Below are positions 1 through 11,627 of a stretch of 64,000 bases of DNA, piece after piece. The notes under the pieces were generated by a model. That model saw only the letters and a program-made list of their open reading frames with translations. It had not been told where the DNA came from and made no database searches. The position numbers and the translations under genes are program-made. The DNA comes from Branchiostoma floridae (lineage: Eukaryota > Chordata > Leptocardii > Amphioxiformes > Branchiostomatidae), in the NCBI RefSeq assembly GCF_000003815.2, contig NC_049994.1, positions 17,084,789-17,148,788 of the forward strand, in the 5' to 3' direction. Numbering within the stretch: position 1 is the first letter of the stretch; the number at the start of each line of letters is the position of its first letter.

Positions 1-1130
1 ATCTGAAGTACTTGTTGTACTGGGTGGGGTTGTAGCTGACAATGCGTTCTTTCTTTCAACGATTCATAAAAGCTGATATGTTACAAGATTCTTGACTATA
101 AAACTTGAGGTTGTGTAAAATTACGCTCCCATTCCTTTTGCGTGGAACTATATGTTAGTCGAGAACATCTAGTTAATGATGGAACATTGGCCGGTTGGAT
201 GCGATTATGATTATAGCGTTGTCGAAACAATGGTATATAGGTTTGCAAATTTATTTGTGGTCCTACAGAAAATCAGATACATCTACTTGATGCTAACAAT
301 TTGCACCATTGATTCGTTCATGAGGGGATAACAACATGTAAATGCCCTAAGAATTGTACATAGGAATGTGTTTCTACTGGGTATTGGTAAGACCAAATAT
401 CCTATAAATTGGCATCTTGTAACTTTGCAAATTATCTTAAAGTTATCGTTTTATCTAAGTGACTGAATCTATCTTTGAAGAGAAGAACAGATATTGTGCT
501 ATTTTGTACTTACGGTGAGGTTTCTTGAATCGGTTCGCACTCAGCAGTACAACTGATCATGAGACTCACTCAGAGCCGAGACGTGATACGTGTAGGCGTC
601 CAAAAATGTTGAATAAACAAATTGGGATTTGAACACTGTGCTCTCAAAAAGGGCACATTCTAATGGTCACAAGACTTGACAATAACTTTAATATAGTAGT
701 TAGATGAAACATTTAACGTTACAAACTTAAGAAAGACAGTTTCATGTAGACAAATACAAAATGTCTCTATGAATTTAGACCTCACATTGCATTGATCTTC
801 CCTCCCCTGGGACTGATTAAAGTAGACCCGCCCAACTTCTTCGTCTGTAGACGTGGGATTAGGTTTTGGAGTTGGTAGAATTTATACATATTCATATGTA
901 TGGTTCAACTTTATGTAGACACCCACGTACTTTCCATAGACTACATGATGTAGATCTAAATTGCGTGGGTAGCTTGTTGCTACGGTAAGGGCACCCAGTT
1001 CCCTCACTGTTTTAGTAGTAGCAAGACTATGAGAGTATACTGGAAGAAGTAGCTATCTCATTAGATTCTCATCAGAATTGCCAACAAGAGCAGGAGTCAT
1101 ATCGGTCTTAATTAGTTATGATCTTCCCAA
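1..1130. repeat. Paralogous 5'-flank block, left copy
   Basis: No gene is seen here. The stretch from about 500 to 1130 is clearly related to 21480-22080, and the first part to about 20930-21480, the region upstream of gene B. Shared landmarks are the GCACTCAGCAGTACAACTGA string near 538 and 21518, a GTGTAGGCGT run, and GTTGCTACGGTAAG near 974 and 21938. It therefore looks like the upstream flank of a further family member whose first exon lies left of the window. A splice-donor-like CCGTAAGTA is present on the minus strand near 510 in both copies, so an untranslated first exon is possible. Confidence 0.6.
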
Positions 1131-1295
1131 ATTTTATGGTGTAGAGGGTTGTGCCTTTTCCCACCCCTATAACCACTGAGTAGTGCAGAGACAACAGCAA
1201 GCTATTTTGTATAAGTGGCAACGTCTACATAAGGACCACCTGACCATTGATATACATTAATACAGTCAAACCTACCGTGGCCGACTGGGACAAAA

Positions 1296-1490
1296 TGATT
1301 CAAACACTTCCGAGCCCAATTCCAAACGTCCCGCGGCACTTCCAACACTTCCGAGCCTAATTCTAAACATGCCGCGGCAGATTCCAACACTTCCGAGCCC
1401 AGTTCCCAACGTCCCGCGGCAGGGTTTTCCAAACGTGCCTCGGCAGATTCCAACACTTCCGAGCCCAGTTCCCACCAACGGGCCGAGGCA
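1296..1490. repeat. GC-rich minisatellite
   Basis: About four copies of a roughly 41-bp unit (one spacing is 66 bp) built on CACTTCCGAGCCCA and CGTCCCGCGGCA. A single unit of the 57-bp satellite described further on lies just before it (1215-1275). The open frames here on both strands are by-products of the repeat. Confidence 0.75.
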
Positions 1491-2015
1491 GGGTGTCCAA
1501 CCGTCGACCCAAGGCTCACTGTATGGTCCCTTATCTTATGGGTCAAGGGTTACTTTAGCTCGGCAAGGAAGCGAAATGATACGAAGTCTTTCCACCTAAC
1601 GAACACCACGTTTTTTAAACGTATCATGAATGTGATATGTTGATGTTTACCTTACCAATCATGGTGTCACTGTATCATTCCACGTACGGTCACATGTAAT
1701 TAATTTTGTCGTCAGTACTATTACAGAAGTTGCAATTTGTATCAGTAGTGGCGGGGGACGATTTCTTTTTGTACTCACTAGACTAGATTTTTGTGTTCTG
1801 TTGTGTTAATTCAAGGTGTTTTTATCAATCCTGTCGATAAAATCTCATTTGTTATTTGAGATTATGAACAGACCTGCCTTGCATTATCTTCGGAAACTTG
1901 CGATGGTAGGAATTCAAGTTGGCCATTTTTTTTTAAGACGAGGGGAATCTATAGTGTTTACTTGACTATTATGTTTACTATCATTTTTTTTCCTTGGACG
2001 CTAGTGACTGACTTA

Positions 2016-2268
2016 ACTAGCATCGATCAAATTTCACAATCCAGATTGACCTATGAATTATACAAAACAAAACAAACAACGTAATAAGTTCCCCAAAGAG
2101 TGAGTCAGATGCTTCAATCATCATTGACAAAGAGAAAAAAAACAATTTTCAATGAGTCTGAACTCTAAAAACAAGTGGAACTAGTTCTCGTCTCACTGGT
2201 AGAACTAGTAATAATGTTAATGTGTTATGTGAGAATAAGAAAGGAGTTGCTCGTGTCCTTGGAGAGCA
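2016..2268 (-). other. Probable 3' UTR of gene A, shared with gene B
   Basis: The sequence after the stop of gene A is alignable with 10545-10757 after gene B (shared GCATCGATCAAATTTC, CAAACAACGTAATA and GTCACTGGTAGA-like blocks) and more weakly with 33330-33468 after gene C. The duplicated unit therefore reached past the stop codon. Confidence 0.55.
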
Positions 2269-3116
2269 TTAAGGAAACAACACGTGGCGTGGAAAGATAG
2301 TTACAGTAGAGTCAATGGTGTTAGATACCACCAAGTGTCCACCCGGGCCTATAGCGATGCACGATGGATTCTTTATGTTCGCGACAGTACGGACAAGCTC
2401 CCCGCGGCTTGTGAACATGTCTACCCTGTTGTCCCGAGTATTCGCCACGATGATGCGACCCAATGGGTCCACGACCAAGGAAATTATTCGGTTGTCTCTA
2501 TACCTCCCGTAGGTTCCTACAGATTCTAATATCTTGTCTCCGAAGTGATTGTACACCTTAACACCGTCAGAGTCCGCAAGCAAGACATTTCCCTTGCAGT
2601 CCGAGGCGACTCCGCGAACTGGAAAGCTATAGGTTGGCCTGCCCGTTAGCACTTGAAAACTTCGAACGAGAGAGCCATTTGGCTGGAAAATTCTAATTGT
2701 GTCTCCCTCTCCAAGGATAACTTTGTTGTTGCGCACGTCTATCGCAATTTTAGGACAAGGCCTATAATGCACGTTGAAGCGGAATTCGAAGGTCTTTATG
2801 GGCAGACCTCCCTTATGGTACTGTACGACACGTACGACACGGGCTTCAACCCCCGCTACCCACAGGTAGTCAGGCTCCACGTCAAAAGCAACAGTTTTGG
2901 GCCACATCATCTTATCTCGACCCGGCACTACCGTTGGGAAGTTGCGCAGATAGGTACCATTTATGCTGAAAACCTGGAAGCGATTGTTGAACCTATCAGC
3001 GACAAATATCTCATTGTCAGCAGACACAGTCACCCCTAAGTTATCATAAAATTGTCCACGTTCATCTGTTCCAAACCCACCGAAGGTGATTGGCTCCAAC
3101 ACTCTGTCATGATTTG
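2269..3116 (-). CDS. NHL propeller, last exon of gene A
   Basis: About 282 codons after the acceptor TTCTTGCAG, entered in phase 1. Six NHL-like blades are visible, each of the form VAVSADNEIFVAD then NRFQVFS; later blades contain GNVLLAD, GRIIVANT and GHLVVSNT. The end TVTIFPRHVLFP matches genes B, C and E. NHL propellers are known protein- or RNA-binding scaffolds; here the domain is extracellular by topology, so ligand binding outside the cell is inferred. Confidence 0.85.
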
Positions 3117-5997
3117 CTGCAAGAAGTAATAAGACGCGTAGAAGCAGTATGCTTAATACATTTACAATAATCTATTACTCTACTCTTACTTCATTTATAA
3201 TCTTTTATATTCTTCTGTCATTTTGTTTATCCAGGGTCATCCAGATGAGCTTCGGAACCCGGTATTATAAAATGCTTAGATTGTAGCTTTTAGCTGTACA
3301 TATCATCAATAGAATAGCCTCTTATTTCTACATGTCAACATTGTTACCTATACCAAAGTCTTTTATTACTTTGTATGTGTACCATTTATTTCGTAATATG
3401 TTACATGTAGCAATTAGCCAACGGGCAAGAACTTGCAATTAAAAATCAAATACTACTATTAAGTCTCACGTCACAAATGTCCAAGTTGAACCATTCATAC
3501 CAACACTCCGGACGAGATTTCGAGCTAGTCTCACCTTTAATCTGTGAACTGTTGGACACTGCCGGCAGTATGGGGAAATACCTGCTGCAGCCAGCCAGGC
3601 TAGAGGTTAAGGTAGAAGCCACAGTCGTTGTCAGCTGTGGAGAGCTTTCTGTAATAGATGATAGAATAGTGCCAGGAATGAGGATGATGTCTGTATCGCA
3701 TGCGACGATCAGTGGGAAGGTATATTAGAATAACCAAGAATATTCACATTTTAAGTTTAAGAACCTCCTCAGGGCAATTTCATCATGTTTCAGTGCATTG
3801 ACCAGTAACCAGCCTTTTCTCAAACAGTTACGCCTTTACAGCCTTTTCTCAAACAGTTACGCCACAGACGACGCCAATATTGTCTTATTTAAAACACCTA
3901 TTGTTAACACTTTACTTTAAACATTATCAACCTCATCTTAGGTCAAAAAAAGTTTGCACATTTGCGACAAAGACCTCTTCAGGACAGCGCTACGGACAAG
4001 TGACAGTGATTATATCTCACCTCCACATTGAGAGCTGTTAGGGACAGAACTGCAGCATCCAGGGGTACCAGGGGTAACGGTGGAACCCACCGTCACTGTC
4101 GACTGTAGATTAATTGGGGAGAGGCCATATATGAGAGAATATACAATCCCACCCTCAACGAAAAAGGGGGGCTACGTATGGAACTTTCCGGCACTTGGGA
4201 CATAGCACTCCCCCCCCCCCCCGCCAACAAAACTTTTAGCTCCTGTAACTAAAACAACAGGAGCTAATTGACTCATTTGCATTAACTGTGTCTTAGCCTT
4301 GATATCCTTTGAAATCCAAATTGTCTTCAGCTTGACTTTGGCTTAGCTTTGTTTTCTTTGGAATCCAAATTGTCTTCAGTCTGAATTGTCTTACAACCTT
4401 TCCTATTGGACATCTGAAATTGTCTTCATTAATAGTTAGAGTATAAAAGACCTGTTTCTTGCAGATCACTTCAGTGTCACTGACGAAGGAAAGTGGATTC
4501 TTTCCGAAACGTCTGACCGTTTCAAAACCATATCCAGTTGCTTGAGTAACTATTTTTGGCGTATCTAAAGATATGATCTAATCAAATTTGCTTCTGACAT
4601 CTAATATCGTGAAATCTATTGTGTTTCAGCATGAACGTGTAAGGTAAGTCATCATATCTCATATCAAAAGCATCCCATTAACGTTAAACGTTTCAGATTT
4701 GAATGAAAGAAAAACTAATCAAAGTAATGATAAACAAAGCCATATCGAGACAGAAGGATACCTCTGGTGGGTCGATATTGTAAAATAGCCAGAGAAAGAC
4801 TCCGCCAACGATGCACGACACAAGGACCGTCACAGCTGAGCACACCATCAGGCGCGAACATTCTGAAAATATGCACATTGCAGCGGTTGAATTGAAAGCA
4901 AATCAATTGGGTATGGTATTGAGAATCACATTGAAAGACAAATGATGGAGAAGAAGTACTATAATAAAGGGAACTGACTAACATTTCTTTACAGAAGTTG
5001 GATATCTAGACATTACTTTACTTGACATTACCTAGAACTAAATTTGACATAGCTTCACAAACAGCCTGATTACTAGTACCCGAAATATGCTGACACGGCC
5101 ATGTTAACTGTTTCACAAAGAAGGGATGCCGTGAATAATTTGTTTCCATTTGTGTGGAATACTGCAAACTGGATAATTCAATTCTAATCATAGTGTACAA
5201 TGTGATTTTTCAGCTTAATTATGTTTAATCCAAACATGTTCAACTTCAGACACAAAATAATCTATCCTAATCTTGTCAAAAACTTCGAAATCAGTAATGA
5301 TTAAAAAAACTTCAACATTGTCCTTTTCATTGATTATCTTAGTGTGAGCCATGTTTAGCTTTTTAAAATTAAGTGGCGCGGAAAGTAACCAAATTCTAAA
5401 AAAACTTAGACGCATCTTACCGCAAGCTGTAGGATGCTGAACGTTTGGCACGTACATCGGATTTTGATTAAGCGCATTCGGGACATGTTGACTTTCCTCA
5501 CTGACAATATCAGTAGGATTTTCGGCACTGCCCGATGGGGTGGTCAAGACATCATTGTTGATGCTATCTGAGGCCGCTTGCCCAGAGTCGGGTGCCATGA
5601 TAGGAGGTTCGTCGTCTTTCTGGTATCCAACAGCACATGGTTGGATATAGGGGTCGCTATCATATGGCTGGGCGACATCACAGCTAGCAGACTGGACGGC
5701 AGATTTTTTAAAAGGACACTTAACAGCATATGACCGGAGGCAGGGACTGTTCTCAATGTTTTCTAGTTCAACGGCACTCCCCTCATCATCATCTTGCTGT
5801 TGTGAAGTAGCATACGGCTGAAGGCGCTGATTGCCATCATTGTTAGCTGACATAAAAGTGACTTCATCTTCTTGCTGACGTGTATCAGCTGATGGCTGAC
5901 TGCAGGGGTTGCCATCACTGTTGTTTGAGTTGGAGGCGGGTCCAGGGCTGGCGTTTGGCTTGATGAAAAGATTAGGGGTCAACCTGGTGTTATATTA
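2269..5997 (-). CDS. Gene A: type II membrane protein with NHL propeller
   Basis: Five exons can be chained in phase: cytoplasmic 5421-5853 or longer, transmembrane 4762-4862, stalk one 4021-4102, stalk two 3535-3648, NHL 2269-3116. The membrane exon reads ECSRLMVCSAVTVLVS then CIVGGVFLWLFY; Arg lies before the hydrophobic run, so the N-terminus should be cytoplasmic. Stalk one is phase 0 to 1 and stalk two phase 1 to 1, so both can be used in series. The cytoplasmic exon opens after a stop near 5997 but has no ATG before the Met at 5853. Gene B has about 280 more residues there, so gene A is either 5' truncated or has another upstream exon. No hit search could be run; the NHL family assignment is firm, the function is unknown. 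Confidence 0.75.
3535..4102 (-). CDS. Two stalk exons of gene A
   Basis: Exon 4021-4102 (STVTVGSTVTPGTPGCCSSV and so on) and exon 3535-3648 (ESSPQLTTTVAS start, then a TLTSSLAG run). Both are short, Ser/Thr/Pro rich and end in a N-S-S-Q motif. The first starts at TCTACAG in phase 0 and ends in phase 1; the second starts at CTATTACAG in phase 1 and ends in phase 1. Their likeness to each other and to the stalks of B and C indicates exon duplication. Likely an O-glycosylated spacer. Confidence 0.65.
4470..4565. mobile_element. Half of a palindromic MITE-like repeat
   Basis: GTCACTGACGAAGGAAAG through AAACCATATCCAGTTGCTTG to TATTTTTGGCGTA matches one arm of the inverted repeat at 24338-24530. 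Only one arm is present here, inside the intron between the membrane and stalk exons of gene A. Confidence 0.55.
4762..4862 (-). CDS. Transmembrane exon of gene A
   Basis: Exactly 101 bp, entered in phase 1 and left in phase 0, the same size and phase as in gene B (18846-18946). The donor is GAG followed by GTATCC in both genes. About 22 hydrophobic residues follow the basic CSR start. Confidence 0.8.
5421..5853 (-). CDS. Cytoplasmic N-terminal exon of gene A (start uncertain)
   Basis: Acidic, Ser/Asn/Gln rich, with four degenerate P-Y-A-V motifs (LQPYATS, LRSYAVKC, IQPCAVGY and a QPYDSD remnant) and one NPxY (NPMYVPNV) before the donor TGCG-GTAAGA. The open frame extends to about 5997 without an ATG; 5853 is the first Met. 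Alignment by eye to gene B starts near SNNSDGNPC, upstream of that Met, so the real product is probably longer through an unseen exon, or the gene is broken at its 5' end. Confidence 0.6.
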
Positions 5998-7185
5998 ATT
6001 ACATTTTAAGGTGCAGAAGGTCGTGCCGATCTCCTTTCTATAGCCCTTTGGCCACACAATTGTGTTGGGACTACATCAGGAGATTATAATTAGTCGACAG
6101 ACGTGTAATCAAGGAGGTTAAATGAATTTAACGTCCTTGGTGTAATCTATATTTTGATAGCTTTAGACAGATTATATGTGGTCTAAGGGTTACGACTTTT
6201 GTCGACGTACATCGTGTTAACCTTTGTCTAGATATCTCTGTAGACGGAAGACTCTGTAGACCACCGCAGTCCATGGTGCTACGATCAACCTTTGAGATTG
6301 ACGTATCCCTATAATATATTATATCTCTTATTCAATACCAGTTTCCTTTGTGTAGATAGACAAGTGAAATAAGTCTATTCTTTCTCAATCTTTATTCACA
6401 TTACCAATAGCAATCATTAGGCACAATCAATACCATTTTAAAAGCTTGACACTAGGACAATTGTTCATCATCTTTGCTATCCAGGAAATCGAAAATCGAT
6501 ATTGCTATGTTAATCGTATAAACATCCCACATCTTGGGGGCAAATTTCATGCTAATTTTCCCTCGATCGAATTGTCTCTTTATGGAATAAGCCTCCTCTT
6601 TATTTCTTCCCTATTTTTTAAACATTTCAAGACCATCTGCCTTCAAACTATAGTTAGTATGACCCAAACATTTACTTAGCTTTAGCGACGTATTGTGTCG
6701 TGAGTAAATAAAAATGTAAATAACCTTTCATGTCACACATAAAAATGACAAATAAAGATATACCTTAACCCACAAAAAGCCGATACTGCAAAGTACATTA
6801 CATATTACAAACACATTACATTGTATATTACATAAGTGCACATCAGCGTTAACACCATCGATTACCATGGTGATAAGCAGAAATAAATAAATAACCTTAA
6901 GCCTGTTGATGTACAAAGCAATCGCCACTTCATCAAATTATCAACTCCAAACTTCGTTAAACTTTACTCTAGAATTCTGAAATCTTCATTTCAATGTGGA
7001 GAAGACAAATTGCAGACCAACTTTGTTCGCCAGTCAATAAGTAAATCAAATCCTGTCCTTTAACTCATACAGCTCAAGACTGTAACGAGTCCCGAATATA
7101 AAAAAAAAAGATACAACCCCAAACTGGTTTCTCCTTACACCCGTCTAATGTACTGTAATGATAGTGAATTATGTGTGTGCTAGCA
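5998..7185. other. No gene seen
   Basis: AT-rich sequence. Small open frames have no domain, splice or codon support. There are short local inverted pieces but no clear element borders. Confidence 0.6.
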
Positions 7186-7189
7186 ATCA

Positions 7190-8800
7190 TCTCTATTTCA
7201 GGACCACCTGACCATCGATATACACAGTTAAAACACCTCTATATAAGGATCACCTGACAATCGATATCAGTTAAATCTCATGAGACCATCTCTAATAAAA
7301 GACCACCAGGCCGTTAGTATACAGTTAACCCAGTTACATGTGGCCCGGGTGACCTCTACATAAGAACCACCTGGCCAGTCAAACCTGTACTAGTGATCGC
7401 CTCTACATAAAGACCACGCATGGCCAAAGATTTAAAGCCAGACCTGTACAAGTGAACACCTCTACATAAGGATCACCTGGCTATTGATGAACAGACAAAC
7501 CTGTACAAGTGACCACTTCTACATATAAAGCTCTTCTGGCTATTGGTATAAAGTCAAACCTGTACCACTGATGACCACCTCTACATAAGGACAACTTGAA
7601 CACTGAAATACTGTCAAACCTGCACAAGTGACCACCCGGCCGTTGATATACATTCAAACCTGTACAAGTGACCACGTCTACATGAGAAACCCTGGCTATT
7701 GTTGTACAATCAAACCTGCAAAGTGATCTCCTCTACATAAGGACTACCTGGATAAACTAGTAACCACTTCTACATAAAGACCACGCACATGGCCAATGAT
7801 ATAATGCCAAGCCTGTACTAATAACCACTTTTACATATAGGACCACTTGGCTATTGATGAACAGTCAACCCTGCACTAGTGACCACTTCTTCATACAGTA
7901 TAAGGATCACCTGCTGGCTATTGATATACAGCCAAACTTGAACTAGTGGCCATCTTTACATTATGACCACCTTGTCTTTGATGTACAGTTTAAGTTGTAC
8001 AAATGCCTGCCCCTACATAAGGACCACCTGGCAATTGAAATACAACTAAACCTGCACTAGTTAGTGCCTCTACATAAATGATATAAAGCCACACCTGTAC
8101 TAGTGACCACTTTTACACATAGGACCACCTGGCCATTTATATACAGTCAAATTTGAACTAGTGACCGTCGACGTCTCAACAGACCACATGACCATCAATA
8201 TACAGTCAAACCTGTACAAGTGATCACTTCTACATAAGGACCACCTGGCTATTGATATACAATCAAACCTGTACAAGTGATCACTTCTACATAAGGACCG
8301 CCTGGCCATTGATATACAGTCAAACCTGTTCTAGTGACCACTTCTACATAAGGACCACCTGGCTATTGATATACAATCAAACCTGTACAAGTGATCACTT
8401 CTACATAAGGACCGCCTGGCCATTGATATACAATCAAACCTGTACAAGTGATCACTTCTACATAAGGACCGCCTGGCCATTGATATACAGTCAAACCTGT
8501 TCTAGTGACCACTTCTACATAAGGACCACCTGGCTATTGATATACAATCAAACCTGTACTAGTGACCATCTCTACATAAGGACCACCTGGCCATTGATAT
8601 ACAGTCAAACTAGTCACCACATCTACATGTAAGCATCACCTGGCTATTGATATCAGTTAAACCTGTACTAGTGAGCACTTCTACATAATGACCACCTGGC
8701 TATTGATATACAGTCAAACCTCTATTAGTGACCAACTCCACATAAGGACCATCTGGCCATTAATACACAGTCAAACCTATTACATAAGAACCACTGGTAG
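7190..8800. repeat. 57-bp satellite array I, left part
   Basis: More than 25 diverged copies of a unit with landmarks CTACATAAGGACCACCTGG, CATTGATATACAGTCAAACC and TGTACTAGTGACCA. Successive CACTTC landmarks at 8225, 8282 and 8339 give a period of exactly 57 bp. Because 57 is a multiple of three, long open frames appear on both strands; they are repeat artefacts. The array continues at 9528 after a LINE insertion. Confidence 0.9.
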
Positions 8801-8802
8801 TT

Positions 8803-9492
8803 AGTTAAACTCCTCGGCTTGTTCATCCAGGCTGACCTTGGTTGGAACGCACATGTAGACCACATTGTCAAACAAGGCAACCGAAAGCTATTATGCTTAA
8901 ACAACTCAACCAGTTCGATCTGTCTAGGGATGACCTACTTACCTGCTACAAAACATTCGTCCGTCCCAGCTGTGAGTACGCAGCGCCCGCCTGGCATCCT
9001 AGAATAACTACTAGACAGCGACGAAGGATCGAATTCATCCAGAAACGCGCGTGCATAATACTCCGCTCTGCCTACACGTCATACCCAGAGGCGTGTCAGA
9101 TACTGAACTTGTCTACCCTAGATCAGAGAAGAGACCATCTCTGCCTACAGTTCGCTGAGGAACTCCTCCAGTCACCGGACTTCCGTCACTGGCTACCACA
9201 AACCCGGGGGGCTATCACTGGGAGAGCCACAAGGGCCAGCAACCAACTAGACACTGTCAAACCCAGAACTGAACGCAACCAAAAAAAGTGCAATTCCGGG
9301 CCCATGTATGACATGCCTGCTGAACAAAAAGAATAGAAATTAATGTTAACAATGTGACTGTATATTATCTATTGTATATATTTAACGTTTTTTGATGATT
9401 TTATTGTAGTTGTAGCACAGAGGTGCTGTACAGCAAGGCCGCAATTCAACCTCAGGTTGCCAGTGTCGTATTTTTATTCTTAATAAACTATC

Positions 9493-9527
<35 letters not shown>
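8803..9527 (+). mobile_element. 5'-truncated LINE (non-LTR) 3' end
   Basis: The frame from 8842 gives DLLTCYKTFVRPSCEYAAPA and RIEFIQKRACIILRS, typical of the C-terminal part of a CR1/L2-group reverse transcriptase. The first 30 codons (LGWNAHVDHIVKQGNRK) are in another frame, so a frameshift lies near 8895. A stop, a short 3' UTR with AATAAA near 9482 and a (TGAT)n tail to 9527 follow. It split the satellite array, so it is younger than the array. Confidence 0.85.
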
Positions 9528-9530
<3 letters not shown>

Positions 9531-10510
9531 GTCATTGATATACATTCAAACCTATACTAGTGAGTAAATCTGCATTAGGACCATCTGACCACTGATATAC
9601 ATTCAAATCTGTACTTGTGACCACCTCTACAGAAAGACCGCACATGGCCAATGACTTAAAGCCAGACCTGTACAAGTGAACACCTCTACATAAGGATCAC
9701 CTGGCTATTGATGAACAGACAAACCTATACCAGTGACCACCTCTACATATAAAGCTCGTCTATTGGTATAAAATTAATACACAAGGACCACCTGGCTACT
9801 CATATACAGTCAAACCTGTACTAGTTAACATCTCTACATAAGATCACATATGGACCACCTGGCTATTGATATACAATCAAACCTGTAAAGGTGACCACCT
9901 CTACATGAGGACCGCCTGGCTATTGATATACAAGCCAAACCTCTACTAGTGACCACCTCTACATAAGATCACACACATGGTCAATGATATAAAGCCAGAT
10001 CTGTACAAGAGACCATATATATATATATATAAGACCACCTGGCCATTAATATGCAGTTCAGCCTGAAAAGCGAGCATCTTTTCAAAAGAACAACCCGCAT
10101 GGCCAATAAAATATAGACAAAACTTTACAATTGACCACTTCTACATAAGGACCACCTGGTCATTAATAAACAGTCAAACATGTAGTAGTGACCACCACTT
10201 GAAAAGGACCACACACATGGCCAAGGATATACAACCAAACCTGTACAAGTGACCACCTCTACATAAGGACCACCTGGGCATTGATTTACAGTCAAACCTG
10301 TGCTACTTCTAGTAACCATCTCTTGAAAAGGACCACGCACATGGCCAATGATATACAGCCGAATCTGTAGAAGATTCAATAATAGTAGTCAATAATACAC
10401 AATCAAACCGGTACACGTTACCTGTTCTACATATAGAAGCACATGGCCATTGATATACAGTTAAACCTGTACAATTACCACCGCTACACAAGGATCACCT
10501 GACTATTTTG
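9528..10510. repeat. 57-bp satellite array I, right part
   Basis: Continuation of the array at 7190-8800 with the same landmarks, more diverged, and a short (AT)n run near 10016-10031. It ends about 250 bp from the stop of gene B. Confidence 0.85.
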
Positions 10511-10757
10511 ACGTAATTTGGCAAATATACACATGTCATTGGCATCGATCAAATTTCGAGATCCAGATTAACCAATGAATTATAGAAAACAAATCAAACA
10601 ACGTAATATTCGGTATTCCCGGTATACCAAAGAGTCAGATTCTTCATTAACAATCAATGAGTCTGACCTCTAAAGACAAGTGGAACTAAATCTCGTGTCA
10701 CTGGTAGATTTAGTATGTTAATGTCTTATGTGAGCATCAGAAAAAAAGTGTCAGAAG

Positions 10758-11627
10758 TCACCTTTGTCCGTTGAGAGGAAACAGCAAGTGGCTTGGAAAG
10801 ATAGTTACAGTCTTGCCATTTGCGTTAGATACCACCAATTGTCCATTCGGGCCTATGGCAATATATGATGGTTTTTTCGTGTTAACGACAGTACGGACAA
10901 ACTTCCCGCGGCTTGTGAACATGTCCACCCTGTTGTTCCAAGTATTCGCCACGATGATGCGACCCAATGGGTCCACGGAGATGCCTCCCATGCCTCCATT
11001 CCTAGCGGAGGCTACTACAAATTCCAGTATCTTGTGTCCGTAATGATTGTACACCTTAACGCGTCCGTGCCTGTCCGCAAGCACGACATTTCCCTCGCAG
11101 TCCGATGAGACTGCGCGAATTGGAAAGATTGGCATGATTGACACTTGAAAACTCCGAACGAGAGAGCCATTTGGTTGGAACATCATTATCTTATCTCCCT
11201 CTCCCAGGATAACTTTGTTGTTGCGCACATTTATCGCAATTTCGGCATGAGAGAAAAAATAATTCTTGTTACTACGGAAGTCGAACTTCTTTAGGGGTAG
11301 ATCTTTCTTATGATACTGTACGACATGTACATACCGATGTGCAAACAATGTTTGTATCATCCCCGCTACCCACAGGTAGTCAGGCTCCACGTCAACAGCA
11401 ACAGTGTAGGGTTTCATCTTGAAGTATTTACCTGTACCCGGCACTACCGTTGGGAAGTGGCGCAGATAGGTCCCAGTAATGCTGAAGACTTGGACTCGTT
11501 TGGCGCTTGCGTCAGCAACAAATATCTCATTGTCAGCAGACACAGCCACCCCGAAATTAGAATTAAATTTTCCAGGTTCTCTTCCCCGCCTACCAAAGTT
11601 GATCGTCTCTCGTTTTGTCATTATTCT
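10758..11627 (-). CDS. NHL propeller, last exon of gene B
   Basis: 290 codons with blades such as FGVAVSADNEIFVADAS, AIDVRNNK-like AINVRNNKVILGEGD and GRIIVANTWNNRVDMF. Compared with genes A and C, about eight bases are missing between the acceptor and the first blade (24 bp against 32 in C), which changes the entry phase. The C-terminus runs five residues past the family end (PLNGQR). Confidence 0.85.
   Translation of the reverse strand, partial: RIMTKRETINFGRRGREPGKFNSNFGVAVSADNEIFVADASAKRVQVFSITGTYLRHFPTVVPGTGKYFKMKPYTVAVDVEPDYLWVAGMIQTLFAHRYVHVVQYHKKDLPLKKFDFRSNKNYFFSHAEIAINVRNNKVILGEGDKIMMFQPNGSLVRSFQVSIMPIFPIRAVSSDCEGNVVLADRHGRVKVYNHYGHKILEFVVASARNGGMGGISVDPLGRIIVANTWNNRVDMFTSRGKFVRTVVNTKKPSYIAIGPNGQLVVSNANGKTVTIFPSHLLFPLNGQR

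Noticed and set aside
8252-8632. Long open frames in the satellite arrays (also 8100-8309, 10125-10491, 32537-33295, 37738-37953)
   Set aside because: The 57-bp period is a multiple of three, so frames stay open on both strands by repetition; no start context, splice sites or domain.
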